NCBI GenBank assembly: GCA_025056735.1
Contig: JANWVR010000015.1
Location: 1 to 54,604 of the forward strand
Length of the DNA: 54,604 nucleotides
Origin: Saprospiraceae bacterium
Lineage (GTDB): Bacteria > Bacteroidota > Bacteroidia > Chitinophagales > Saprospiraceae
Reading direction: 5' to 3'
Every line of letters starts with the position of its first letter. Positions within the stretch are counted from its first letter, which is position 1. Position numbers and translations under genes: made by a program. Below, in pieces: positions 7,301 through 17,300 of the stretch. A model generated the notes under the pieces. That model was given only the letters and a program-made list of their open reading frames with translations. It was not told the origin of the DNA and did no database searches.

Positions 7301-9616
7301 ATGACCCGATTTTTTTGGCTAATCCTGTGGATAGCAGCGCCTGTTGGTCTGGCGCATGGCCAATTGGCGGTATCGAGTCCGGCGTTCGCATCGGAAGCTC
7401 GGCGGGTGCCCGGGCAGTCGCCCGAGGGCTTGCGCATTCGCCGCACGCCGGCACCCATTACCTTAGATGGCCGTTTGGAAGAGCAGGCCTGGGCCGAAGC
7501 CGATGCAGCCGTGGATTTTACCCAGCAGTTCCCGGTGGATACTGTATTGGCCGACGCGCGCACCGAAGCGCGCTTTACCTTCGACGACCGATTTCTATAT
7601 GTGGGCGTCGTCTGCTGGCAAGCGCGTGCTGATTATACAGCGCCATCGCTCAAGCGCGACTTTCCTACGGCCACCAGCGATGTGGTCAACGTCCTCATCA
7701 GCCCCTCGCGCGACGGGCTGAACGGCTTTCTTTTTGGCGTCAGCCCGCTCAACGTGCAACGAGAGGCGCTCGTTGACAACGGCACTACCCTCTCGCTCGA
7801 ATGGGACAACCGCTGGAACTCGGCCGTAACCCAACACGACGACCATTGGGTCGTGGAAATGGCCATTCCCTTCAAAACCCTGCGTTATTCGCGCGCCGAA
7901 GGTGCCAACACCTGGGCCATCAACATTGTGCGCACGCGCTTGAAAAACTGGGAAGTCAGCACCTGGCATCCGGTGCCGCGCCAGTATGCGCCCAACAATC
8001 TGGCTTTTTGCCGCCCCTTGCACTGGCAAACACCCCCGCCGCCACCTGGGCTGAATGCCGCCATCATTCCCTACGCCACAGCACGCTGGGAGGCCAACTT
8101 CCGACGCCAGACGCCCGATTTAAGCGTCTCCGAACGCATCCGCCGTAGCGTTTACGGTTTGGGGGCCGACGCCAAAATTGGCATCACGCCCTCGCTCAAC
8201 TTAGACCTGACGTTCAACCCAGATTTCTCGCAAGTAGAGGTGGACCGACAGGTGGTCAACCTCAGCCGTTTTGAACTCTTCTTCCCGGAGCGCCGGCAGT
8301 TTTTTTTAGAAAACCGCGACCTGTTCGCCATGTTCGGCTTTCCCAGCACCCGGCCCTTTTTTTCGCGGCGTATCGGGCTGGCGCGCAACCCTATCACCGG
8401 CTTCAATGAAAATATACCCATTCTGGCCGGTGCGCGCCTGAGCGGCAAACTCACCGACGACTGGCGCATCGGCCTGCTCAACATGCAAACCGCGCGCGTC
8501 AACTGGGACTCAGCCCGCACCCTGCCCGCTGCCAACTTCACTGTGGCTACCGTGCAGCGCAAAATGTTCAGCCGCAGCGCATTGAGCGCCATCCTCGTCA
8601 ACAAAGAAAATTTCCTCGGCCCCCTCAACGAAACCCAGCGCGCCGGCATTCAGCCCTGGAACCGCGTTGCTGGGCTTGAGTATAACCTCTACAGCGCCGA
8701 CAACCGTTGGGAAGGCGAGTGGTACTACCACCGCTCGTTCTCGCCCGACCCACGCCGACGCGGCCAGACTGCCGCCCAATTCCTCGGCTATTTCGACCGT
8801 CATTTCAACACCCGATTGGGCTACATCCTCGTAGACTCGTTCTATACCGCCGACGCTGGCTTCGTGCCCCGCAAAGGCTACCAGAGCTTCTTTCCGGGCG
8901 GAGGCCTCATTTTCTATCCGAAAAAGGGAAAAATCAATAACTGGTTGGTGCGCCTCAACGGCGAATTTACCTATTCGCTCTTCTGGCAGGAAACCGACCG
9001 CGAAGTCAACCTGAACGTGGAGGCCACCTCCCAGGATCAGGCCGAAGCGGGCATTTATCTGACCAACACTTACACCTTTTTGTTTGAAAACTTCGACCCT
9101 ACCAACCTGTACCGGCCAGGCACGCAACCCTTGCCGGGCCAGCGCGGCTACACCTACAATAGCGGCGGCGCTTATTTCAGCAGCAGCAATACCTACGACC
9201 TGCAAGGGTGGGTAGCGGTGCAATTCGGTCAGTTTTTTAATGGTTATTCTCAATCCGTATCGGGCGAAATCAGCTACCGCTGGCAGCCCTACGGCACGTT
9301 TGCCGTCAGTTACAACTACAACCGCATTCGCCTGCCAGCGCCCTACGCCAGCGCCGAGGTATGGATCGTAGGGCCGCGTGCCGAACTGGCCTTCTCGCGC
9401 AACCTTTTTGCCAGCGCCTTTTTTCAATGGAATACGCAAGCCAACAATTTCAACATCAACGCTCGCCTGCAATGGCGCTTTGCGCCTGTTTCTGACCTCT
9501 TTGTAGTCTATACTGACAACTCCTTCGCCCAGCCTGTTGCCGACACGCGAGCGCGCTTTCTGACGCCTAAAAACCGCGCCTTAGTGCTGAAAGTCGTTTA
9601 TTGGCTTAATGCCTGA
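7301..9616 (+). CDS. DUF5916 outer-membrane protein with CBM9-like N-terminal domain
   Basis: This 771-residue exported protein starts with a signal peptide (cleavage near AHGQ). Residues about 45-240 form a CBM9-like sandwich with PITLDGRLEEQAWAEA, FDDRFLYVGVVC and MAIPFKTLRYS. The remainder is the DUF5916 region, recognisable from NPDFSQVEVDRQVVNLSRFE, FFPERRQFFLENRDLF and the FFSRRIG segment. It is followed by many alternating beta-strands that suggest an outer-membrane barrel and by a strand-like C-terminus. The family is widespread in Bacteroidota and lacks an agreed function. Carbohydrate binding is only suggested by the CBM9-like fold. The gene is divergent from the cryptochrome and is followed 69 bases later by the first glucosaminidase gene. 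Confidence 0.9.
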   Translation: MTRFFWLILWIAAPVGLAHGQLAVSSPAFASEARRVPGQSPEGLRIRRTPAPITLDGRLEEQAWAEADAAVDFTQQFPVDTVLADARTEARFTFDDRFLYVGVVCWQARADYTAPSLKRDFPTATSDVVNVLISPSRDGLNGFLFGVSPLNVQREALVDNGTTLSLEWDNRWNSAVTQHDDHWVVEMAIPFKTLRYSRAEGANTWAINIVRTRLKNWEVSTWHPVPRQYAPNNLAFCRPLHWQTPPPPPGLNAAIIPYATARWEANFRRQTPDLSVSERIRRSVYGLGADAKIGITPSLNLDLTFNPDFSQVEVDRQVVNLSRFELFFPERRQFFLENRDLFAMFGFPSTRPFFSRRIGLARNPITGFNENIPILAGARLSGKLTDDWRIGLLNMQTARVNWDSARTLPAANFTVATVQRKMFSRSALSAILVNKENFLGPLNETQRAGIQPWNRVAGLEYNLYSADNRWEGEWYYHRSFSPDPRRRGQTAAQFLGYFDRHFNTRLGYILVDSFYTADAGFVPRKGYQSFFPGGGLIFYPKKGKINNWLVRLNGEFTYSLFWQETDREVNLNVEATSQDQAEAGIYLTNTYTFLFENFDPTNLYRPGTQPLPGQRGYTYNSGGAYFSSSNTYDLQGWVAVQFGQFFNGYSQSVSGEISYRWQPYGTFAVSYNYNRIRLPAPYASAEVWIVGPRAELAFSRNLFASAFFQWNTQANNFNINARLQWRFAPVSDLFVVYTDNSFAQPVADTRARFLTPKNRALVLKVVYWLNA

Positions 9617-9635
9617 ACGGCCCGAAGAAACGTTT

Positions 9636-9643
9636 TACCTTCG
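9636..9643 (+). promoter_or_regulatory. -7-like element before the first glucosaminidase gene
   Basis: TACCTTCG, one base from TAnnTTTG, lies 43 bases before the ATG at 9686. The same variant precedes purK. No -33 box is seen at standard spacing. Confidence 0.3.
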
Positions 9644-9685
9644 CCTGCGTATCAAAGGCCAATTACAGAACATAATGAGAAAACG

Positions 9686-10951
9686 ATGAGTCGTTGGCTT
9701 ACCCTCGCACTATCGGGCTGGCTGGCCCCTGCCCTCTTATTTGCTCAAAAAAACTCAGATGCGGAAATGGACTCGCTGCGCCAGGCGTACATCCTGCGCT
9801 ACCGCGACATCGCTATGGATGAAATGGAGCGCAGCGGTGTGCCGGCCAGCATTAAACTGGCTCAGGCGCTTTTAGAAACGCGCGCTGGCACGAGCGAGCT
9901 GGCCCAAAAGGCCAACAACCATTTTGGCCTCAAATGCGGAAAAAACTGGAATGGTGAAACGTACGCTAAAAACGACGACGAGTTTGACGCCAAAGGGCAG
10001 CCGGTGTTGTCGTGCTTTCGCAAATACGCTCATGTAGTGGCTTCCTATGCCGACCACAGCGCCTTTTTGCAATTGCCCGAAAAGAAGGACCGTTACGGCT
10101 TTCTGTTTGCCTTAGACCCGTTGGATTACAAAGGCTGGGCGCAGGGGCTGCAGAAAGCCGGCTATTCGCCCGTAAGCCATTATGCGGAGCGGCTGATTTT
10201 TTACATTGAACGTCATCAGCTGTATGAGTACGACCGGCAGGTGAAAAGCGGTCGGCTGGCGCTCAAGCGCGTGGCAACACTCAACGGGGCGCGCTTAGTG
10301 CAGGCGCGCGAAGGCGAGACGCTGCGCCGCATAGCCCAATTGTATCAACTGCCTGCTGACTCGTTGATGGTGTTTAACGATAGCCTTTACGCCTTGGACC
10401 GACCGCTGCAAACCGGCGATTTCGTATTCCTTGAGTCTAAAGGCACATCTGTTGGGCCAGGGGCGCCAGCCACCCATCGGGCGCAAAAGGGCCAGACCCT
10501 TCGGCACGTTGCCCAGTACTACGGCGTGCGGCTCAGGACACTCCAACAATATAATCCATATGCTCCCGACGCTCCGTTGACTGCCAACGCAGTGATACGC
10601 CTGCAGCTCCCTGCAAAACCCGGGCTGGCCGCCAAGGGCATATCGGCCAAGCGCGACAGCGCAGCGCCAAAGTCGCAGCCGTCGTCGGGCTTAGTGGTGG
10701 AAATGCTGCCCACCGAGCCTTTAGCAGCGCCCATCCCTGCAAGGCCAGCATCCGATGCACGCCCTTCTGAAGCGTCGCCCGTTACCATCAACATGCGAAC
10801 GGGTGAAGTGGAAGAGTACCATGTCGTTGTCCAAGGCGATACGCTTAGCAGCATTGCGCGGCGCTATCAGACTACGGTGGAACGGCTGCGCCGGCTCAAT
10901 CCAGGCTTGAGTGATGCCATACGCCCAGGGCAAACACTGCGCGTTCGGTGA
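9686..10951 (+). CDS. Exported glucosaminidase with LysM repeats (first copy)
   Basis: The 421-residue product has a signal peptide (residues 1-20, cleaved near LLFA-QK). Residues about 33-185 form a FlgJ/mannosyl-glycoprotein endo-beta-N-acetylglucosaminidase domain, with ASIKLAQALLETRAGTSELA and its likely catalytic Glu64, then NNHFGLKC. Enzymes of this fold cut the glycan strands of peptidoglycan. Three LysM-type repeats follow at about 203-247, 264-308 and 378-421. The last (YHVVVQGDTLSSIARRYQTT) is the clearest. LysM binds N-acetylglucosamine and would hold the enzyme on the wall. The next gene is a paralogue with the same order of domains, so this is a tandem duplication. Cleavage has not been shown for this protein and is inferred from the domain. 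Confidence 0.92.
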   Translation: MSRWLTLALSGWLAPALLFAQKNSDAEMDSLRQAYILRYRDIAMDEMERSGVPASIKLAQALLETRAGTSELAQKANNHFGLKCGKNWNGETYAKNDDEFDAKGQPVLSCFRKYAHVVASYADHSAFLQLPEKKDRYGFLFALDPLDYKGWAQGLQKAGYSPVSHYAERLIFYIERHQLYEYDRQVKSGRLALKRVATLNGARLVQAREGETLRRIAQLYQLPADSLMVFNDSLYALDRPLQTGDFVFLESKGTSVGPGAPATHRAQKGQTLRHVAQYYGVRLRTLQQYNPYAPDAPLTANAVIRLQLPAKPGLAAKGISAKRDSAAPKSQPSSGLVVEMLPTEPLAAPIPARPASDARPSEASPVTINMRTGEVEEYHVVVQGDTLSSIARRYQTTVERLRRLNPGLSDAIRPGQTLRVR

Positions 10952-11018
10952 GAGACGTTGTAGGCAAACCGTGCATCTTTGCACCTGTCCGTCTCACTTG
11001 AAACACACACCGGCTGCG

Positions 11019-12464
11019 ATGAAATACCTGCGTTTGCTTTGGTTCTCTCTGCCCTTGTTTGCCTGGCTGGGCTGTAAAAGCACCAAACCCACTACCGCCG
11101 AACGCCCCCTGCGCTCGCCCGAACCCGCTGCAGCGGCCAAATCTACTGGCAACCCTCAACTGGACTACGTGCAGCGCTACAAAGACATTGCCATCGCCGA
11201 AATGCAGCGCACGGGCATTCCAGCCTCCATCAAACTGGCCCAGGGCATTCTGGAGAGCGGCTCTGGGCGCAGCGAGCTGGCCGTCAATGCCAACAATCAC
11301 TTCGGCATCAAATGCGCCGGTACCTGGACGGGCCGCACTTATTACAAAAAGGACGATGAGCGCGACGCCAGTGGCAACCCTATCGAGTCGTGCTTCCGCC
11401 GCTATGAGCGGCCCGACGAGAGCTTCTTCGACCATAGCGAATTCATTCGAGACCCGCGCAGAGCAGCGCGTTATGGGTTTCTGTTTAACTTAGACCCCAC
11501 GGATTATCGCGGCTGGGCGCGCGGCCTGCAAACAGCCGGCTATGCCACATCGCCCACGTATGCCGACCGTCTCATTGAGCTCATCGAAAACCTGCGCCTT
11601 TATGAATACGACCAACCGGGTGCAGTAGTGGCGCCCCCGCCGGGCGGTGTTGTGCCCGAGCGCGTGCCGCCAAAAGAGCGCATCCAATACGTTAACGACG
11701 TCAAGGTCGTACACTCGCGCCCAGGGGAAACCATCGCCGATATTGCGCGCATTTACCAGCTCAACCCCAGTGACGTGGCTGATTACAACGACCGCCTTTT
11801 CGCCCCGGGCGACCGCCTGCCCGTAGGCACGCGCATTTTCATCCAGCCCAAACGACGCAGCTGGCGCGGTCGCACCACGCATCACTTCGTGCGCACAGGC
11901 CAGACGATGCTTGACATCGCCCAGCAGTACGGCATCCAACTCGAAGCATTGCTGGAGCGCAACGGCATGACCTACGGCCAGGAACCCATGGTCAATGAAA
12001 AAATCCGCCTCCGTGGCCGCCGGCAGGCCGGCGAAGTCGTCCGCTTGCGCGACGGTGGAACGCCGCAACCGCCCCGGCCTACACCACCACCACCCCTGAC
12101 ACCCGACGAAAGACCGCCCTTCGAACGACCCGACACGGCCAAAGCACCCTCAACGCCCGCGCCCTTGCCCGACCGACCTGTCGTCGTCGGCGTCCCGTAT
12201 CCAACTGACCCCATTCCGGAGCCTGCTCCGCAGCCTCGGCCACCCGCGTCTCAGACGCCACAGCCGCAGTGGCCCAACCCAACGCCTCCTGCGCCCCAAA
12301 CACCGCCAACACCGCAGCCGCAAGCCGTCTTTCACCGCGTCGAACGCGGCGACACGCTCTTCAGCCTTTCACGCCGATACGGCATCTCCGTGGCAGAACT
12401 CAAACGAATAAATCAGCTCACCTCCGACCAAATTAAAATCGGACAGGTCTTGCGCATTCAATAA
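11019..12464 (+). CDS. Glucosaminidase lipoprotein with LysM repeats (second copy)
   Basis: This 481-residue paralogue of the preceding gene starts at the ATG at 11019. The open frame extends upstream into the previous gene, but only this start gives a proper signal with a lipobox (FAWLGC, Cys19), so it is probably membrane-anchored while copy one is soluble. The glucosaminidase domain covers residues about 48-197, with ASIKLAQGILESGSGRSELA (likely catalytic Glu79) and NNHFGIKC. Two weaker LysM repeats lie at about 228-276 and 288-333, and a clear one at the end (436-480). A proline-rich, probably unstructured linker of about 85 residues (347-433) separates the second and third and is absent from copy one. 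Spacing to the Lnb-like gene is 32 bases. Confidence 0.92.
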   Translation: MKYLRLLWFSLPLFAWLGCKSTKPTTAERPLRSPEPAAAAKSTGNPQLDYVQRYKDIAIAEMQRTGIPASIKLAQGILESGSGRSELAVNANNHFGIKCAGTWTGRTYYKKDDERDASGNPIESCFRRYERPDESFFDHSEFIRDPRRAARYGFLFNLDPTDYRGWARGLQTAGYATSPTYADRLIELIENLRLYEYDQPGAVVAPPPGGVVPERVPPKERIQYVNDVKVVHSRPGETIADIARIYQLNPSDVADYNDRLFAPGDRLPVGTRIFIQPKRRSWRGRTTHHFVRTGQTMLDIAQQYGIQLEALLERNGMTYGQEPMVNEKIRLRGRRQAGEVVRLRDGGTPQPPRPTPPPPLTPDERPPFERPDTAKAPSTPAPLPDRPVVVGVPYPTDPIPEPAPQPRPPASQTPQPQWPNPTPPAPQTPPTPQPQAVFHRVERGDTLFSLSRRYGISVAELKRINQLTSDQIKIGQVLRIQ

Positions 12465-12496
12465 AAAACCGCCGGAAAACTGCCCTTACATCGCAC

Positions 12497-13651
12497 ATGA
12501 AAAACCGCTCCCTCGTCCTTGCCCTGCTTTTGGCTACTGCGGCGCCGTTGTTCGCTCAAATACAACTGTCGGACCAGGCTCGAGTCAGCCTGATGACTGC
12601 TGCGCCTGGCACCCTGATGTACAACCTCTTCGGCCACAGCGCCTTGCGCGTGTACGACCCCGTGCTTGGGCTCGACCGATGCTACAACTACGGCACCTTT
12701 AACTTCGAAGACCCTTACTTTTTGCTCAACTTTTGCCGCGGGCGGCTGCGCTACTACTTGGATATCGAACCCTATCGCTATTTCGAGTACGGCAACTTGC
12801 TCGAAGAGCGACTCATGAAGGAGCAGGTGCTCAACCTCACCGCCCAACAGCGACAGTTTCTATTCGACCTGCTGGAAGTCAATGCCTTAGAGGAAAATAA
12901 GTACTACCTCTACGACTTTTTCTACGATAACTGCGCCACTCGCATCCGCGACGTGGTAGAAAAAGCGCATCTCTACCAGATTACTTTCGACACGACTTTC
13001 CTGCCGCTGGGCGCCACAATGCGCGACCTGCTGCACCCCTACCTAACCAATTACCCCTGGACGCGCTTTGGCATTGACCTGGCGCTGGGCCAACCGGCAG
13101 ACCGCGTGGCTTTAGGGCGCGACTATATGTTCCTGCCCGATTACATGCACGACATGTTCGCACGAGCCCGCGTGGCCGACACGATACCTTTGGTGGCGGA
13201 AGAACGTCAGATACCTAGCTGGTCTCTGCCACCCAAACCTGCCCCTCAACGGGGCTTCTTTGGAAACCCGCTGTGGGTGATGTGCCTGATAGCTGCCGTC
13301 GGGATTGCTTCGATGTTTAGCCGCCGCGCCGAGCAGGTCTTCGATGTCGTTTTCTGGCTCGCCCTCGGCTTAGCGGGGCTTATTCTCTTCTTACTGTGGT
13401 TTGCTACCGACCACACCACCACAAAAAACAACTGGAACCTGTTGTGGGCTTTACCCACGCACTTGCTGTTCTTCTGGCGCACGAAACGCACCGAACTCAC
13501 CGAAACCTATTTCACCGTCGTGGGCGCCATCGCGCTTGTAACGCTGCTTATGTGGGGGTTCATCCCGCAAGACCTGCCTGAAACAGCCCTGCCGATTGTA
13601 GTGCTGATTGTGGTTAAAGGGCTGATGCGGCGCTATCGGCGCGAAGATTGA
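12497..13651 (+). CDS. Lnb N-terminal domain (DUF4105) membrane protein
   Basis: The 384-residue protein has a signal peptide (cleaved near LFAQ) and a DUF4105 domain over residues about 25-200. It also has about four to five membrane helices in the last 130 residues. The domain carries the two expected catalytic residues: His47 in YNLFGHSALRVYD and Cys146 in YDNCATRIRD. The Bacteroides protein Lnb, from this family, transfers an acyl chain to the N-terminus of lipoproteins, so a role in lipoprotein maturation is likely but inferred. The family is broad and not all members have been tested. The upstream neighbour is itself a lipoprotein. The gene is the last of three plus-strand envelope genes and is followed by RNase P RNA on the other strand. 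Confidence 0.85.
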   Translation: MKNRSLVLALLLATAAPLFAQIQLSDQARVSLMTAAPGTLMYNLFGHSALRVYDPVLGLDRCYNYGTFNFEDPYFLLNFCRGRLRYYLDIEPYRYFEYGNLLEERLMKEQVLNLTAQQRQFLFDLLEVNALEENKYYLYDFFYDNCATRIRDVVEKAHLYQITFDTTFLPLGATMRDLLHPYLTNYPWTRFGIDLALGQPADRVALGRDYMFLPDYMHDMFARARVADTIPLVAEERQIPSWSLPPKPAPQRGFFGNPLWVMCLIAAVGIASMFSRRAEQVFDVVFWLALGLAGLILFLLWFATDHTTTKNNWNLLWALPTHLLFFWRTKRTELTETYFTVVGAIALVTLLMWGFIPQDLPETALPIVVLIVVKGLMRRYRRED

Positions 13652-13718
13652 AGCCTTGCAGCGCCCGGCATCTTTCTATCGCCATTTGTTTCCTTCTTTC
13701 CTGATAGCCCGTCCAAAA

Positions 13719-14131
13719 AGCACTGCAAACCTGTAAGCCGGATTCTGTCCCCGTTTCCGGGTCTCTGCCATTTATCTGGGCCGACGTCTCACGACGCGGC
13801 TCTGCGCTGCCTACCCCCCTTGCTGGCCTTAGTGAGGGCCGATGCGCGAGCCACACATCCTCCGCCGGAGCGGAGCGCAAGGCATACTTGGCATTTCAAC
13901 CCGCGAGGTTTATCCGCCCTCCGACTTGCGCCGGAGCGCCGTGCGCTCTTACCGCACGTTTTCACCCTTACCACAGGCTCTAAGAGCCCAAGGCGGTTAT
14001 TTTCTGTGACCCTCTCTGTGCCTCGACCGTTGTCGAGACCCCACCCGTTAGGTGGCGCGGTGCTCTGTGTTGTCCGGACTTTCCTCCCCGCCCCTAAAGG
14101 GGCAAAGGCGGCAGAGCGGTTTGCAGTGCAA
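13719..14131 (-). ncRNA. rnpB: RNase P RNA, bacterial class A
   Basis: Read on the minus strand, this stretch of about 410 bases is the catalytic RNA of RNase P, which trims the 5' leader from tRNA precursors. The hallmark segments are in the right order: GAGGAAAGTCCGGACA near the 5' end (about 14080), GGTAAGGGTGAAAACGTG with GCGGTAAGAGCGCA in the middle (13940-13980), GGGTAGGCAGCGCAGAGC (about 13800-13817), then CCAGATAAATGGCAGAG and ACAGAATCCGGCTTACAGG close to the 3' end. The two ends pair as helix P1: GCACTGCAAACC at the 5' end with GGTTTGCAGTGC at the 3' end. A TTTTT run follows the 3' strand of P1 (13715-13719) and may end transcription. Coding frames across the region are accidental. 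The ends are accurate to a few bases. Confidence 0.97.
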
Positions 14132-14234
14132 GACTTTTTAGACGGTGCGTATGTCCTTATGGTGACGATGCGATCAAGCGTGTTGGCATGATTTTTTGGT
14201 TTTGCAGAGCACTTTTTTAGCCGGAGGCTTCTTG

Positions 14235-14242
14235 TACTTTTG
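14235..14242 (+). promoter_or_regulatory. -7 promoter element before the large histidine kinase
   Basis: TACTTTTG matches TAnnTTTG and lies 107 bases before the ATG at 14350, implying a leader of about 100 bases. No -33 TTG is found 19-22 bases upstream. Confidence 0.4.
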
Positions 14243-14349
14243 CGCAATGCTTGCGCTGGTAAGCCTGTAACCAGCAACATGCGGCGAGTCCGACGAGCTA
14301 CTGACGGACGCTGCAGAAGCCTCGCACTCACCGCTTTTGTGCGCATATT

Positions 14350-17300
14350 ATGATGAAAAGCTCGCTCCTGTACCTTTTTGCTGGAGTTGTTCTGGCGGCA
14401 GTGGTCTACACTGCGCAAAACAGCCTCAAAGATACGGCGCTCTTACGACGAAGCGCTGGGCGTGTGGAGGCGCATGTAATGGAGCAAGAGCGCGCAGCGC
14501 TGCAATGGCTGGAGCAAGAGCAAGCGGCTTTAAAGACGGTGGTGCAAGGGCGTTTGCCTGCCAACATAGAGGGCTGGAGCGCTTCCCTGAGCGAGCAAAG
14601 CCAGCAGGACTACACGTTATTGATTCACCAGGGCGACTCGGTGCTGTTTGCCTCAAACAACGCTGTTTCGCCCCTGCCTGAGGTGTTGAGCGCCCTCGCG
14701 AATGCGGGTGAACATCGGCAGGGCATACGGATGCCTGCGGGCTATTTTTACGTGTATGCGCGTCCATTTGATGCGGATGCGACGGTGTCCGTGTGGATTC
14801 CGATAGAATGGCAGACGGCGGGGAGGCGTTATTTTCCGGCATCGCTTTCTATGCCAGCGGGTGTGCAAGTGGTTGCCGCAGAATCGGGCGAGCCGATATA
14901 CGTAAATGGAGCGCCCTTGTTTGGGCTATCGGCACAAGGGCGTGTGCAGGCTGCATGGGTGCAGGGCGTTCTGTTAGCGGCATTGTTGTTATTGCTGGCG
15001 CTGGTATTGGCCCGGGTATCGGGTCAGGTCTTGCGTTGGCACGGTCAGGGCAAGCGCTGGCAGGCGCTGGGGCTGCTGACGCTTACCTTTTTAGCCCTTT
15101 GGGCGCTCATGGCGACTACGGGTTTTAGCCGAGAGGCGCTTGGGGCGCTGTCGGTTTTTGCGCGCCCTTTAGAGCGCCCTGTGTTGGGTGTGTGCTCTGT
15201 AGGCGATTTGCTGCTGCACCTGACGCTGCTGCTGTGGTTTGCAGTATTTTTTCATCGCATTTCGCGGGTGGAAGGGTTGTCCCAGCGGTTTTCGCCGCTG
15301 GCCCGTATAGCGCTCAGCACGCTCGCATACGCAGTAACGGTGGGCAGTGCGCTGGGCTTAGTGTGGCTGTGTCACTGGCTTATCTTTGAGTCGGGCATTT
15401 TCTTTGATTTTGATAACCTGCTCAACGCCGACCGTTTTTCGGCGCTGGCATTGGCCAGTTTGTTGGCGGTATTGTTGGCGTTGTTTCTGTTCCATCACCG
15501 GCTCATTTTCACGGCACAGGAGTGTGGTCTGCCTGTATTTCAGCGCGCAATAGCGTTGGGCTTGGGCGCCGCTCTAGCTTTTGTACTGGCAAAGGCCGGC
15601 AACGTATCTGCGCCGTGGCCGTTGCTGCTGATGATTGTGCTGGCGGCGGGTTATGCCGTGTTGTTTCAGCGTTCTATCGCTTTGCGCGTCCCACGTTTAG
15701 TTGGGTTGGCGGTATGGCTGATGCTGTTTTCGGCGCTCACGGCGTGGTCGCTGTATTCGTTTAACGCCGACAGAGACCGCCAGACGCGCTTAGCCTATGC
15801 CGAAATGCTGGCTCTCGGGCGCGACTCTTCGCACGCCGAGCCGCTGCTGCGCCAGGCGGCGCCTTTGCTGACGCAAGACAGCACGTTGGCCAATCTGCTC
15901 AAGCCCTGGCCTTTCCGGCCTTTAGCCGCTGACCTGCGCCAACGCGCCTACGAACTGACGTACCCCTACAGCTACCTTTTTCAAAACTATCGCCTATCCG
16001 TCTTCGCCTTCGACAAAGACGGCTCAGTACTGCCGCAAGACCAGCCCCAAGACCGGGCTGAAGTGGTGGGAAACAATTGGGAAAAGGGCATACCAGTGGC
16101 CGACCTGCCTCAGGTACGCTATTTGGTGACCGATAACGGCGTCTTCCGCTACCTGTTGCGTGTGCCTATGCAGCGCATCAATGACCCGGCGCAGCCCGCT
16201 GAAGTGTATTTCGCCTTCGACCACGTCTATCCACAGCCTACGCGCGTTTACTCGGAGCTATTCTATCGGCAACCGTATCGGGGCATGACACGCCTCTTCA
16301 CTTACGACTATGCTGTGCAGCGCCGCGGCTATCTCGTGGTGGATCAGGGCGAAGCCAGCCGCGCCGTTTTTGCCAAAGACCTGCCCCGCGGCCAGGCGGA
16401 AGAGCGCATCACTCGACAACCGCGCCGCGCAGACGCCGTGTACAGCACGCTCGACGGAACCGCTGCTGCTGCCGTGGGCCGCCCATTGGGCGATGCCCGC
16501 AAGCCTCTATACCTGTTCTCAGCGCTCTTTGCATTGTGCCTGCTCATCATTGTAGTCGTGGCGCTCCTCAACACATGGTTAGGATTTCTGCCCGCCCACT
16601 ACCAGCTGAGCTTCGCGGGCCAAGGCTCACTATCGAAGCGCATCCATTACCGAACGTTTGCCCTCATCGGAGCAGGCTTCGCGGGTGCCATTGCCCTCAC
16701 TTACGTGCACTTCGCCGACCAGGCCCGCCAACGCGAGCAGGCCGACTTAGACCGCCGGGCCGAAGCCTTAGTGACCTACATGCGCATTCAACTGGGCGAT
16801 GTGCCGCCGCAAACAGACACCCTGGCCCAGGTCGTGCCGCAATTACTGGCTCCGCAGGCGGCCAGTCTGGCTACCGACGTCAACTTCTTCTCGTCCGAAG
16901 GGCAAATCCTCTTCTCTACCCAAAACCCGTTGGTGCGCATAGGCGTGCTGCCCAATCGCATGAGTGCTGACGCCCAGGCGCGCCTGATAGCCGGATTGGA
17001 ACAGGAAGCCACCGTCGCCGAACGCGCCGGCGGAACCACTTACACCAATCGCTACCTGCCGCTGCGCAACAACCAAAACCAATTGCTCGGCTTCCTCGGC
17101 GTACCCTACTACCTGTCGGGCCGCAAAGTAGGCCCCGAAGTGTCGGACTTCATCGGACTGCTGGCCAGCGTGTATGTGTTCCTCATGCTCATCGCTTATG
17201 CTGTCTCGTACACTCTGTCTAACTCGATTATCAGCCCGCTCAAACTGATCTCCAATAAAATCCAGCGCCTGAAACTGGAAGACAAAAACGAACCACTCGA

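Noticed and set aside
8510-9472. A 320-codon minus-strand frame inside the DUF5916 gene
   Set aside because: It is an antisense frame in GC-rich coding DNA. The plus strand has signal peptide and family motifs over the same bases.
12060-12340. Minus-strand frames rich in Arg and Gly opposite the second glucosaminidase
   Set aside because: They are the complement of the proline-rich linker and reflect base composition only.
13789-14418. A 209-codon minus-strand frame and a 123-codon plus-strand frame between the Lnb-like gene and the kinase
   Set aside because: They lie over the RNase P RNA and its flank. Its conserved sequence blocks and P1 pairing explain the region, and the translations look random.
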